DNA from: Streptomyces sp. NBC_01788
Lineage (GTDB): Bacteria; Actinomycetota; Actinomycetes; Streptomycetales; Streptomycetaceae
DNA length: 64,000 nucleotides
Assembly: GCF_035917575.1 (NCBI RefSeq)
Contig: NZ_CP109090.1
Coordinates: 8,184,001 to 8,248,000 of the forward strand
Reading direction: 5' to 3'
Under the pieces are notes generated by a model. It was not told the origin of the DNA, did no database searches, and worked only from the letters and a program-made list of their open reading frames with translations. The position numbers were made by a program, and so were the translations under genes. Shown here in pieces: positions 1-8,215 of the stretch. Numbering within the stretch: the stretch's first letter is position 1; each line of letters starts with the position of its first letter.

Positions 1-1
1 G

Positions 2-457
2 CCGCTCGGCCCTGGCAACTTCGCCGGCAGGGACCGCAGCCAGCACATCGTGCACGCCCAGGAAGCCACCGGCGTCGCCCTGACAGGCGTCGACCTCCTG
101 GACGCGCCGTTCCTGGCGCAGCGCAAACTGCACGCCCGCACACACTTGAGGGTCGTCACCGTCAACGACCGTGCCTGGACCGCCGAATTGGACGCGACAG
201 GACTGCCCCTGGACTGGCGGCAGGCCGACGAAGCCCATCACGCCTTCACTGCGTCCACGCGCTGGCCGGCGGTGGAACACGACGCCGTCCGGCTCGCCAA
301 GCATCTCAACACCGGCTTCAGCTGCCAGGACTGGATCGTGGACCAGGCCGGCCCGTGGTTCGTGGACCTCAATCCGGGCGGCCAGTGGCTCTTCCTTCCG
401 GAGTCCATCACCGAGCAGGTGGCCGACAGCCTCGCCCATTGGCTGCAGGGCATCTGA
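2..457 (+). CDS. ATP-grasp peptide maturase, C-terminal part (cut by window edge)
   Basis: The frame is open from base 2, so the gene starts before the window; about 151 residues are visible. The end resembles the C-terminal half of ATP-grasp ribosomal-peptide maturases of the MvdD/TgmB kind: a segment around DLLDAPFLAQRKLHARTHLR, then GFSCQDWIVDQAGPWFVDLN, where the acidic residues and Asn of the ATP-grasp metal site would lie, followed by a short helix to the stop. Such enzymes use ATP to form ester or amide crosslinks in a small precursor peptide. The next gene starts 1 bp after this stop, and a 58-codon ORF with a good ribosome site lies at 1076, so a small modified-peptide operon is possible. 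The subfamily is inferred. Confidence 0.7.
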   Translation, partial: PLGPGNFAGRDRSQHIVHAQEATGVALTGVDLLDAPFLAQRKLHARTHLRVVTVNDRAWTAELDATGLPLDWRQADEAHHAFTASTRWPAVEHDAVRLAKHLNTGFSCQDWIVDQAGPWFVDLNPGGQWLFLPESITEQVADSLAHWLQGI

Positions 458-458
458 C

Positions 459-1121
459 ATGGCAGCAGTAACCGGCCGCTTCGCTGAAGCCCGCCTCTAC
501 CTCATCTACTGCATGGCGCTGCTGCACCCCGGCCGAGCCCTGCCCACTTTCGCCGAATTCCCCGATCGCACCTGCGACCTGGACCAGCACAGCGACGATG
601 AACTGGCACTTCTCATCGAAGAGGGACGCAGGCAGCTCGACCGGCAGATAACCGACCTGGACCGCATCCGCAACAGAGCAGGTGCGCTCGCCACTGTCTC
701 GCTCGCCCTCGGCGCTGCCCTCGCCACGAAGGCCTCCGACGTCGGACAGCGGCACTGGATCCTTCTCGCCCTGTATGTCTGCTCCTGCACGCTGGCGGTC
801 CTGGCCGTCGCAGGAGCCGCCTCCATCCTTTCCGCCCGAGCGGTCTTCGGCCGCACCGATACCTACCTGGCGACGCAGGGCGCCCGGCCCCTACGCAAGT
901 CGCTTGCGGAAACGTATGCGGAGCTGTCCGGTGTTGGGGAGGAAACAGTGAGAACCTTCCTCACGGTCTTCCGTGACGCAGTGACACTGACGGTAGCTTC
1001 CGCCCTGGTCTCCCTGCCCGTTCTGGCAGGCCTCGCACACGACACGAACAACACGCCTGCCCCGAAGGAGCAAGCATGCCGAACCTCTACGACGTGCTCA
1101 GCGCCGACGTCTGCGAAGTGA
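459..1121 (+). CDS. Membrane protein of unknown function
   Basis: The ATG at 459 is chosen because it follows the upstream stop by 1 bp, indicating translational coupling to the ATP-grasp gene. The 220-residue product has a soluble N-terminal part with an acidic/basic helical stretch (about 45-72), a hydrophobic segment at about 74-90, a second at 99-123 and a third at about 187-205, so it is probably an integral membrane protein with three spans. I do not recognise the family. Its position between a peptide maturase and a small peptide ORF would suit an export or immunity role, but that is inference from context only. Confidence 0.6.
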   Translation: MAAVTGRFAEARLYLIYCMALLHPGRALPTFAEFPDRTCDLDQHSDDELALLIEEGRRQLDRQITDLDRIRNRAGALATVSLALGAALATKASDVGQRHWILLALYVCSCTLAVLAVAGAASILSARAVFGRTDTYLATQGARPLRKSLAETYAELSGVGEETVRTFLTVFRDAVTLTVASALVSLPVLAGLAHDTNNTPAPKEQACRTSTTCSAPTSAK

Positions 1122-1252
1122 GCCCTCCAGACATACCAGCAAGCTCTCCCACGCAGCCCCCGAAGCCCAAACCGGGAACTCATCTGACTGCTGCGGTAGA
1201 GACAATCGACAACGATTACGCCGGCATGCTGCTGGGAGCGGTCAGCATGTGA
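1076..1252 (+). CDS. Small ORF, possible precursor of an ATP-grasp-modified peptide
   Basis: A 58-codon ORF begins with ATG at 1076, preceded at good spacing by GAAGGAG (about 1063-1069), and overlaps the end of the upstream membrane-protein ORF in another frame. The peptide starts MPNLYDVLSADVCEV, has a Pro/Lys-rich middle and ends HLTAAVETIDNDYAGMLLG plus four residues. Thr and acidic residues near the C-terminus are the kind of side chains ATP-grasp enzymes crosslink, and an ATP-grasp gene lies just upstream. It could equally be a non-functional reading frame. Confidence 0.4.
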   Translation: MPNLYDVLSADVCEVSPPDIPASSPTQPPKPKPGTHLTAAVETIDNDYAGMLLGAVSM

Positions 1253-1452
1253 GCCTAGACGGACGCACCCTGCTGCGTTGGGGAGAGACCGCGTCGGTGA
1301 GGGCGCGAGTTGGGCCCCACCCTGTTCTGCGGCAGACTCAACAGTACCTGCAGGCAGCCCCGTTGGCGCTCACGACCGATCTCGACGCGTGGCGCCAGGA
1401 GCGACCGGCGCAGCTCGCCCTCGACGGCCCTTTCCCCTGGCACCGCCGGTGA
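1249..1452 (+). CDS. Short hypothetical ORF
   Basis: A 67-codon frame starts with GTG at 1249, overlapping the stop of the 58-codon ORF (ATGTGAGCC), which could allow coupling. The product has an ordinary residue mix (opening MSLDGRTLLRWGE, ending PFPWHRR) and no recognisable domain. The stretch 1253-1627 holds no better candidate; another frame at 1278-1631 is Ala/Pro/Arg-rich and looks like a shadow. It may be a remnant of a longer gene broken by a frameshift near 1450. Confidence 0.25.
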   Translation: MSLDGRTLLRWGETASVRARVGPHPVLRQTQQYLQAAPLALTTDLDAWRQERPAQLALDGPFPWHRR

Positions 1453-1627
1453 GACGAGGTGAGAGGTTCTCGTACCGGGAGTATCGGCACTTCGACGCGC
1501 TGTGGTCTGCCGCCGCCGCTGCTGCGGCACCCCCAAGGTCTCTGGCCTTGGCCACACCGCCCAGCTTGGCGAAGGAGCAATTACGTCCCTTCGTGTCGTC
1601 CGCACACGCACCTGCGAGAATCCGCAC

Positions 1628-3442
1628 GTGAGTTCCCTACCGTCGCGTAAGCCGACCCAACTGTGTTCTGAGCCGGACTGCGGGCAGCCTGCCGCGTTCT
1701 CTGCACGTACGAAGAGCACCTGGTGTGACGCTCACATCACCCAGATGCTGCGTGCGGGCGGCCTGGAGCCGCTGGAGCCCTTCACGAAACCGAAGGCGTG
1801 GCGCCTTACCCGGTGCCTGGCATGCGGCTGCGAGGCGCACTATCGCTTCGAGTACACCCTGGAAAAGAACGCCTACGGAGAAGCGACGTGCCGGGCCTGC
1901 TACTGGCGGCAGTGGGCGCGGGAGGCTCGCCAGGCCATGGGCGCGTACGCCGACCTGAGCCCGGTTCCGCAGGCCGAGGCGCGGGAGCACGCCGAGAAGA
2001 ACGGATACGACTACCTCAGCGCACTGACTGCGCCGTCCTTCTCCGACGACCCGCACCATGTCCGGTGCCGTTACTGCGGCCGGTTGAGCGCCGCGAAACT
2101 AGGGGACATCGGATTCGGCTGCCAGTGCCAGGTCAACCCCCGGCGTGAGCGGCAGACGACCAAGCCCGCCGGGTCCAAACAGCGCGACCTCCTCAAGGAC
2201 AGCGAACTGCCTGTCCTCGACTGGTGGGACCATGAGCAGAACGACGCCGCCGCCTGGGAGACCGTCACTGTCAAGGCCCGGCGGGAGGCGGCCTGGCGTT
2301 GCCCGGACTGCGGACTGCGGTTCAGGAAACGGATCCTCGACATGGTCAACATGCGCGAGTGCCCGCAGTGCCAACCGAAGCGACGCGCTGAGCAGGAGGC
2401 GGAGCACGCGCGTTATCAGGCGACGCCGGTCTCGGACCTGCCCGAGTTGCTCGCCGCCTGGGACGACGAGTTGGATCCCCGGACCGTGATGGTCGCGGAC
2501 TACCGGCACCGTCGGCTACGTTGCCCACGAGGGCACCGCCGTCGTCAGTCTCCGCTCACGTATCTGCGTAGCGGTTGCCCGTCCTGCCGCGGCCAGGACA
2601 CACGCGCGACGCGTCTTGAAGCGATCGAGGCCGCTCCTGAGGCCTTCGGACTCAACGCCGAGATCGCCGCACAGTGGCACCCGACGAAGAACGGCGAGAC
2701 TCGGCTGTCGACGGTGTCGCCCGGCTCACGCAAGCTCGTGTGGTGGCGGGATGAAGACTGCGGCCACGAGTGGCAGGAGACACCGGCCCGTCGGGAACAG
2801 GGCCAGCGCCTGCGCTGCCCGCAGTGCCGCACGATCCTCGACTCGCTCGCCTACCACTTCCCCGATCTGGCGGCGGAGTGGTCGCCGGCCAATCCGCTGT
2901 CCGTGTGGCAGGTGCGCCCGACCGGCCAGACCTTGTTCACACCTGCCTGGATATGCTCCGCGAACCCAGATCACGCATGGCAGGCGACCCTGTCCTCACG
3001 GGCTAACGGCAGCGGCTGCCCAGAGTGCCGGGAGCATGGCAAGTCCCGCGTAGAGCTTGACCACTGGGCGGCCGCGGAACGTGTCTTCGGCCGGGCATCG
3101 TCCGGCCAGTCAGTGCGGCACGAGGCGTTCACCCGGCGCGCGAGCTGGCTCGTCGACATCACGGTCGAGACGGCAAGGAAGCAGAAGCTCGCCATCGAGT
3201 ACGACGGCTCCTACTGGCACGCGGACAAGATTGACCTCGACGTCGAGAAGTCCCGCGACCTGCTGGCTGCCGGATATCTGGTGGCCAGGCTGCGCGAGCA
3301 TCCATTGCCGCCGCTGTCGATCGACGATCCGAACTACGCGGAGTTCGTCGTGTACTCGGCGATGCCGAAGCCGGACGAGACAATCGGCTGGGTGAGGGAC
3401 TGGGCAAGCAGGCGGGACGAGGGGTCGGCGGCCCAGCGCTGA
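1628..3442 (+). CDS. Multi-zinc-ribbon protein with C-terminal Vsr/DUF559-like nuclease domain
   Basis: The GTG at 1628 is preferred over farther upstream in-frame starts because the sequence becomes protein-like just after it (first Cys pair LCSEPDCGQ). The 604-residue product carries a string of CxxC knuckles: ACGCEAHY, CRYCGRLS, CPDCGLRFRK with CPQCQ, CPRGHRRR with CPSCRG, CGHEWQ with CPQCR, and CPECREHGKS. These resemble the repeated zinc-ribbon units of DUF4379-type proteins. From about residue 475 the end reads like a small PD-(D/E)XK or Vsr-like fold: an acidic residue in the ELDHW helix, LVDITVE, AIEYDGSYWH, then DVEKSRDLLAAGY and a VARLRE strand. A nucleic-acid-binding nuclease role, possibly in defence, is inferred from that pattern and from the neighbouring CRISPR array. 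Confidence 0.65.
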   Translation: MSSLPSRKPTQLCSEPDCGQPAAFSARTKSTWCDAHITQMLRAGGLEPLEPFTKPKAWRLTRCLACGCEAHYRFEYTLEKNAYGEATCRACYWRQWAREARQAMGAYADLSPVPQAEAREHAEKNGYDYLSALTAPSFSDDPHHVRCRYCGRLSAAKLGDIGFGCQCQVNPRRERQTTKPAGSKQRDLLKDSELPVLDWWDHEQNDAAAWETVTVKARREAAWRCPDCGLRFRKRILDMVNMRECPQCQPKRRAEQEAEHARYQATPVSDLPELLAAWDDELDPRTVMVADYRHRRLRCPRGHRRRQSPLTYLRSGCPSCRGQDTRATRLEAIEAAPEAFGLNAEIAAQWHPTKNGETRLSTVSPGSRKLVWWRDEDCGHEWQETPARREQGQRLRCPQCRTILDSLAYHFPDLAAEWSPANPLSVWQVRPTGQTLFTPAWICSANPDHAWQATLSSRANGSGCPECREHGKSRVELDHWAAAERVFGRASSGQSVRHEAFTRRASWLVDITVETARKQKLAIEYDGSYWHADKIDLDVEKSRDLLAAGYLVARLREHPLPPLSIDDPNYAEFVVYSAMPKPDETIGWVRDWASRRDEGSAAQR

Positions 3443-3615
3443 GCCCTGTTGTGGTGAGGCGGCCGCCGCCTCTCACCTGCCGGTGGGAATAGGCCGCGGT
3501 GGAAGGCACGACAGACTGTCCCGGACCCGAGCTGAAACGGCCCGATGAGTCCCGACCGGGAGCCAGGGTCGGGCTTTCGACACCTGGCTCCTCACGGGCC
3601 GCGCTGTGCTCGCCG

Positions 3616-4104
3616 ACCGGTAGCCCCTACGCGTGCAGGGAGAATGCGCCGAGTCGTACGCACGGAGGGGCGAGTCGAGCGACGAATGACGCCCCCTTAC
3701 GTGCGGACGACCGCATCCCCTACCGTGCCGAAACCGCCCGCCAGGAACGACCCCCACGTATGTGGGGAAGACGCGGGTTCACGTCCTGGGTCGTGGGAGC
3801 GGGGCTGCACGTGGTCAGCATCCCAGACCTGAGAGAAGCCCCCGTGTGTGGGGGGAGCATCCCAAGACGATCGTTGTCGACCGGGGAAAGGTCGACAGAC
3901 CCCCACGTGTGTGGGGAAGACACGTTCCACCAGAAGGTGGAGGAGGCCGCCGCGGACTGACCCCCACGCGTGTGGGGAAGACTTCAGCCAGTGGAGGATC
4001 GAGACGTCCCTCGCGGACTGACCCCCACGCGTGTGGGGAAGACCTGGTCTCGCATCCGCTCGACGCGCCGCTCCAGGACTGACCCCCACGCGTGTGGGGA
4101 AGAC
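3616..4104 (-). CRISPR. Type I-E-like CRISPR array 1
   Basis: Five clear 29-bp repeats lie at 3744-3772, 3893-3921, 3954-3982, 4015-4043 and 4076-4104; the last four are spaced exactly 61 bp (32-bp spacers). Decayed copies lie at 3616-3644, 3683-3711 and 3832-3860. On the minus strand the repeat opens GTCTTCCCCAC, has a hairpin CCCCAC-ACGC-GTGGGG and ends with the 8-nt tail GTCAGTCC, matching the I-E plan in which Cas6e cuts 3' of the hairpin to leave an 8-nt 5' handle. Best repeats are at the right and decayed ones at the left, as expected when the leader is on the right (4105 on) and transcription runs leftward. Confidence 0.93.
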
Positions 4105-4180
4105 CCTTGGCGACCTGCGTGTCTGAAGATCAGCGGACCATATTTGACTCACTTTACCTGAGCTGGCGGTGCTGGTTGGG
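4105..4180 (-). promoter_or_regulatory. CRISPR leader of array 1
   Basis: This stretch abuts the best-conserved repeat of array 1 and aligns without gaps to the sequence right of array 2 (8216 on). About two thirds of the first 32 positions match, including ACCTGCG, and the next block is nearly identical: TTTGACTCACTTTACCTGAG here, TTTTACTTACTTTACATGAG there, followed by CTGGC and GTGCTG in both. A shared block at the same distance from the terminal repeat of two arrays is what a leader looks like. The leader overlaps the last codons of the leftward gene ending at 4154. Confidence 0.7.
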
Positions 4181-6235
4181 GCAGCTCTGTGGCAGCGGTT
4201 GCTGCTGATGGGGTTGCGGAGCATCGAGGCGGATCGCGTGAAGGCTGCCGTTCTTGGTGACGCTGTACAGCACGCCGTCCCGCAGCTGCGGGATGCCCTG
4301 TGCGGCAGGATCCCAGAACAGGCCCGCATCGATGCCCGGGAGGCGGCGATGAGTCTGCAGATCCCAGCCTTGAAGCCCGCCTGCGCGGCTCACCGCCCAG
4401 GCGGTGTGGCCCGCAACGTACGCGGGCGCCTCGAAGGAGGCCGCCGGCCGTGCGGGCGCGTCCCAGGCAACCGCTCCCGTCGCATCGTCCAGTGCGAAGA
4501 GACGGCCCGGGGCCCAGGACGTGATGAGTACTTGCTCGCCCGCCACCACCGGGCGGGCGCGAAGAGCCTTGGCCACCCTGACTGTCCAGCGGTTCTCGCC
4601 GGTCAGCGCATTCCACGAGGAGACGTGGCCGTCCTGGTGGGCCAGGTGAAGCGTCTTGGGCGACGCAGTGGGCCTGTCCACGACCGGCGCGGGCAGCTGC
4701 TCCCGCCGCAGCAACGCCCCGTTGCGCACGTCGTACGTGCGCAACCATGGCGTTTCTTCTCCCGGTTCGGCAGAGATCACATGGACCCTGTCGGCTCCGG
4801 CGAGCCATCGCTGTGCAGAGGCAAGACGGATCGGCTCAGTCCAGCGTGGGCGGCGCTTGTCGATGTCGAGAGCCTGCAGTGCCCACGGCCCGGATGCGCC
4901 GCTGCCGGCCCAGGTGACGAACACGGCGTCACCGACGACCCGTGGCGTTTCGAGGAAGCTTGACGCGGCCGGCTCCGGAGGCCAGCTCCACAGGCACCGA
5001 CCCGAAGCCGTGTCGTACACGTGCAAGACGCCGTGCAGATCAGGCACGTAGAGAGTCCCGCGATCGCACGCCGCCTGCCCCGCCGCGCACCGCTCGATAC
5101 GGGGGCCGCTCTCCAGACCGGAGCGGATGTCGCGAGGGCGGAGCGTGTTCCCTATCGCCGAAGCGAACACGGTAGTGCCGTCTACCGGAGGCTGATTGGC
5201 GTAACCCACCGGCTTCGGCTGCCACAGTCGCTCGCCAGAAGCGGCATCGAAGGCATGCAGGACGTGACCGTCCACGACCAGCAGTGTGCCGTCATGAACG
5301 CGCGGTTGGCAGGCACCGGGCCGCAGAAGGCCTTCGCGCGACCACAAGAGACGGGGAAGCTTCGAGGCCGCAGCCCGCCCTCGACGAGGACGCGGTATCG
5401 CCGACGCCGCGCTCGGCGTCTCGTCACGGACGAACGGCGCGTCGCGCAGGGCCTGAAGCAAGGATTCCCGGGTCACCGTCGCACCAGCGGGAGCGTAGTC
5501 ATTCGCGCACTCCCTCAGCCGGGAGAAGAAAGCATCGCCGTCGGCTGTCCCCTGCCGGGCGGCCAGCGGCTGCAGCCGCTCCACCGCCGCAGTCCGGTCG
5601 ACGGGACGGACCCCCTCCAGACGAAGCTCAAGAACCGACAGATGTGCCAGAAGCCGCCACGCCAGATCATCGGGGGCAACTCCCGAATCAGGAGCACCGC
5701 TGCCCACGGCGGCCGCGATCAGGACCTTAAGGTCTGAGAGCACGCGGTGAGCTGACTTGTTCAGCCGCCCCGGCTCGGACACACGGCTTCGGAACACACC
5801 GGCGCTGCCGGCAGCGACCGCAGCTGTCGTCAGAGCCTGCAGTGATGCAGCCCGGGGGAAGGGCGCGGCCACCGCCAGGGCCAGATGCCAGCGGCCTGCG
5901 CGCAGATACGCCCACTGCTGCTGCAGAGTGGTTAGGAAAGACTGCATCAGCTCGACCGATGAGGAGTCGCTGAGAGCGAGCCGGGGACGGCGGCGCACGG
6001 CGATCGACAGGTGGTGCACAGCGCCATTGCCCGCTCGGCCAGTCACGAGGTAGTCGTCCACTGCAGTCACAGCGCGGGCCTGAAAGCGAACCTCGACCGG
6101 CGTGACATGGTCTCCCAGACCGGGCACAGGCGTTGCGGTGATGAGATGCGACAGCAGGACGGCGCCGAAGTGATGCTCGAGCACGGTTCCGCCCCCGCCG
6201 GTTGCGTAGGGGCTTACGCCTGCTGATGCGTTCAT
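4154..6235 (-). CDS. PQQ-like beta-propeller protein with an N-terminal domain of uncertain fold
   Basis: The ORF encodes 693 residues from an ATG. The C-terminal ~400 residues are a run of beta-propeller blades of the PQQ/BamB type: LHAFDAASGERLWQP, LHVYDTASGRCLWSW, LRTYDVRNGALLRRE, VSSWNALTGENRW, LFALDDATGAVAWDA, LQGWDLQTHRRLP and LHAIRL. The first ~280 residues are different: YATGGGGTVLEHHFGAVLL, then VEVRFQARAVTAVDDYLVTG and SIAVRRRP. That alternation of a conserved Glu, a DD pair and a basic strand recalls degenerate Cap4/Mrr-like nuclease domains found in some actinobacterial defence proteins, but I cannot confirm it. No signal peptide is seen, so a cytoplasmic sensor or scaffold is likelier than an envelope enzyme. 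The stop codon lies inside the CRISPR leader. Confidence 0.65.
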   Translation of the reverse strand: MNASAGVSPYATGGGGTVLEHHFGAVLLSHLITATPVPGLGDHVTPVEVRFQARAVTAVDDYLVTGRAGNGAVHHLSIAVRRRPRLALSDSSSVELMQSFLTTLQQQWAYLRAGRWHLALAVAAPFPRAASLQALTTAAVAAGSAGVFRSRVSEPGRLNKSAHRVLSDLKVLIAAAVGSGAPDSGVAPDDLAWRLLAHLSVLELRLEGVRPVDRTAAVERLQPLAARQGTADGDAFFSRLRECANDYAPAGATVTRESLLQALRDAPFVRDETPSAASAIPRPRRGRAAASKLPRLLWSREGLLRPGACQPRVHDGTLLVVDGHVLHAFDAASGERLWQPKPVGYANQPPVDGTTVFASAIGNTLRPRDIRSGLESGPRIERCAAGQAACDRGTLYVPDLHGVLHVYDTASGRCLWSWPPEPAASSFLETPRVVGDAVFVTWAGSGASGPWALQALDIDKRRPRWTEPIRLASAQRWLAGADRVHVISAEPGEETPWLRTYDVRNGALLRREQLPAPVVDRPTASPKTLHLAHQDGHVSSWNALTGENRWTVRVAKALRARPVVAGEQVLITSWAPGRLFALDDATGAVAWDAPARPAASFEAPAYVAGHTAWAVSRAGGLQGWDLQTHRRLPGIDAGLFWDPAAQGIPQLRDGVLYSVTKNGSLHAIRLDAPQPHQQQPLPQSCPNQHRQLR

Positions 6236-6604
6236 TCCGCACGTGTCCTTCCCGGGTCGTGCCGCGCACTGCGCCGTGCCGCCCGAGGCGGGCGCGATCG
6301 CACGTACGGAAGTCTACGAACCGTCCCACCAGTTGATGCCTGAAAGGACCACGGCGCGCAGCGCTGTTGGTGCTGATCGGCAGGGGTGTGTTAATGAGGG
6401 CCGCTAACGCCGTAGCGGCCATCAGCTGCCGCGCGTCCGTAACCTGCCTGGAGCCTGCCGGTATGGCCCACGGGCCACTATGCACGCCTGCAACCCTTGC
6501 TGGACGCTGTCCGTGTATGCGTCCATGCCCCCACCCCGATGCAGCGCGCGCCCTGATGCCGCCGTTAACCTGCTGGCTGGAGCAGACCCGGGGGAGTGCA
6601 GCGA
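6236..6604. other. Intergenic region with one inverted repeat
   Basis: This 369-bp gap separates the leftward propeller gene from a rightward two-gene unit and should hold both promoters. I see no convincing -10/-35 pair. A perfect 8-bp inverted repeat, GGCCGCTA-ACGCCG-TAGCGGCC, lies at 6400-6421 and could be an operator or attenuator. GGGGAG at about 6591-6596 is a ribosome site for the gene at 6605. No protein-like frame is present. Confidence 0.5.
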
Positions 6605-6865
6605 GTGGTGCAGCCTGACGAATTTGAAGTCTGGTACACGACGGAGGACTTCCCCGACACCTTCAACCGGACCGGCCGAATGGTCTTCACTGCCGACGCC
6701 CTCGCGCATGCCCTGTTCGTCACGGGCAGAGCACCGCAGGACCAGGCCGTTTACGGCTGGACATCCGTCTACGAGTGGCTTCACCGCGTTGCGCTCATCC
6801 CGGCATACATCCGTCGGGCACCCACAGGCCGCCTCACCCGGTCCGACCTCGCACGCGAACGTTGA
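6605..6865 (+). CDS. Small hypothetical protein
   Basis: The frame encodes 86 residues from GTG 6605 (GTG 6608 is also possible); GGGGAG lies about 8 bp upstream. The product opens VVQPDEFEVWYTTEDFPDTF and continues with balanced acidic, aromatic and hydrophobic residues such as VFTADALAHALFVTG and SVYEWLHRVALIPAY, unlike the Ala/Pro/Arg-rich shadows nearby. No known domain is recognised. It ends 19 bp before the next gene and is probably co-transcribed with it. Confidence 0.5.
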   Translation: MVQPDEFEVWYTTEDFPDTFNRTGRMVFTADALAHALFVTGRAPQDQAVYGWTSVYEWLHRVALIPAYIRRAPTGRLTRSDLARER

Positions 6866-6884
6866 TGACGAACTGAAGGAGACG

Positions 6885-7394
6885 ATGCGGGCCCAGAAGC
6901 GGACGATTCGATCGATCGGAGGAATGCCCCCGGCCCTGGTGTACGCGTGCGCTGCCCATTTTCCCCAGTACAAGGGAGTGCCGGATCATCTCAAACTGCA
7001 CGCTGTGGATCCGGAGGAGGCAGAGCTTGAAGCCATCGACCTCCCAGCGGACCGCGACCGTTTCATCCTGGCCTACTACGAGCCCTTCCTGGCAGCGCTC
7101 GAGGCGGGGCAGGAGGAACCGGCCCGCGACGGATACGAGCTTGCCTCTTTCGGCCCGTTCCGGATCAGCGTCGGGGTCCTGGCCCCCGTTGCCCAGCGCG
7201 TCAGACGGGCACAGCGAGGCCGCATCGAGCATCTCTACCAAGACGTCGTAGAGCTCCTCGGCACGCACCTGGCCGCCGCCAGGCCCGCCCACCAGTTCAC
7301 GGACGGAACTGTCGTCACGAGCAAGTGGCAGCAAGCACTAGACCAAGATGATTGGAGCACCGAGACGGGCGAGAACTACCCTCAGGGGTGGTGA
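6885..7394 (+). CDS. Hypothetical protein, 169 residues
   Basis: The ATG at 6885 follows a near-ideal ribosome site (GAAGGAG, about 6874-6880). The product is soluble, acidic and mostly helical in appearance: RSIGGMPPALVYACAAHF, an acidic stretch DPEEAELEAIDLPADRD, then FILAYYEPFLAALEAG and RIEHLYQDVVELLGTHLAA. I do not recognise the family. It forms a probable two-gene operon with the ORF ending at 6865, between CRISPR arrays 1 and 2; there is no direct sign of a CRISPR role. Confidence 0.55.
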   Translation: MRAQKRTIRSIGGMPPALVYACAAHFPQYKGVPDHLKLHAVDPEEAELEAIDLPADRDRFILAYYEPFLAALEAGQEEPARDGYELASFGPFRISVGVLAPVAQRVRRAQRGRIEHLYQDVVELLGTHLAAARPAHQFTDGTVVTSKWQQALDQDDWSTETGENYPQGW

Positions 7395-7838
7395 AACCTG
7401 CCCGCCGTCGGCGGGCCGTTGCGCTGCCCGATGGCCAAGGCGGCCACCGCAGCGGCCGGCTCACTACGGCGGTCGTCATCGTGGGAGCGCCCTGACGCGG
7501 TCAGCCGTGCGGGCCGTCGTGATGCCGCGCCCAGTCGAGCCGGTAGACGAGCCACGCGGAGACCGATCAGACGCCGTGGCTGCCAGGCAGGTCATTGGCG
7601 TTCAGCTCAGCAACGTAGCCGTCGGGGCCCTGGAAGCCCTGGCGTCCTCGTGTGGGTGGCGTCGTCCCAGGTCGCCCCGGCCCGTGCCCTGCCTCCCACG
7701 TGATCCGCCGTCGGGGTTCGCTCCGGCCTGCGTCACCCATTACCGACCTGCCCGACCGGCAATTCGTCACCATCCGCCAACCTCAACTCTGCCGGTCATC
7801 GCCGACCTGGAGCGGACCTTCGGCAGTATCAACACCCT
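7395..7838. other. Gene-poor stretch before array 2, possible VOC-protein remnant
   Basis: No convincing gene is visible in these 444 bp. On the minus strand near 7567-7650 a short frame reads FQGPDGYVAELNAND before a stop, which resembles the C-terminal strand of glyoxalase/VOC-fold proteins; it is probably the decayed end of such a gene. The remaining frames are proline- and arginine-rich shadows. Confidence 0.3.
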
Positions 7839-8215
7839 GGACAGACCCCCATGCACGTGGGGAAGAGTGTCGGTGCGGTGTCGTCTGGGCCGGACAGACC
7901 CCCATGTGAGTGGGGAGGATTCCCTTGGGCGGTCAGGCGCGCCCAGCCCCGGAACGATGAACTCCCACGAGTGTGGGGATGCTCGGCAGCGGCGATGAAG
8001 TGAGGCAGACCCCCACGCGTGTGGGGAAAACAGCATGGGCCGGCTCTCGTCCAAAGCGATCCGCGACGGACCCCCACGTACGTGGGGAAGACTGGGCTGG
8101 CGACGTCGAAGTCGTCACCATCGGGGACAGACCCCCACGTGCGTAAGGAAGACGCGTCCACCGCGCGGAATCCCGGAAGCGTCGGCCGAGAGACCCCTAC
8201 ACGCGTAGGGAAGAC
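7839..8215 (-). CRISPR. Type I-E-like CRISPR array 2
   Basis: Seven repeats of the same family as array 1 lie at 7839-7867, 7892-7920, 7955-7983, 8003-8031, 8064-8092, 8125-8153 and 8187-8215. The right part keeps 61-62-bp spacing; on the left the spacing is irregular (24, 34 and 19 bp between repeats), which suggests deletions among old repeats. The plus-strand repeat differs from array 1 mainly in GGACAGA instead of GGACTGA and in loop variants (ACGTACGT, ACGTGCGT), with compensating changes in the stem. Older repeats and broken spacers at the left and a leader-like block at the right give leftward transcription. Confidence 0.92.

Noticed and set aside
4105..4136. The 32 bp after the last repeat of array 1 as an extra spacer
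   Set aside because: It matches about two thirds of the equivalent 32 bp of array 2, so it is leader and not spacer.
3697..4329. Minus-strand frame through CRISPR array 1 with repeated PTRVGV/PHTWGS motifs
   Set aside because: The repeated peptide motifs are translations of the CRISPR repeats, not protein repeats. The same applies to frames through arrays 2 and 3.
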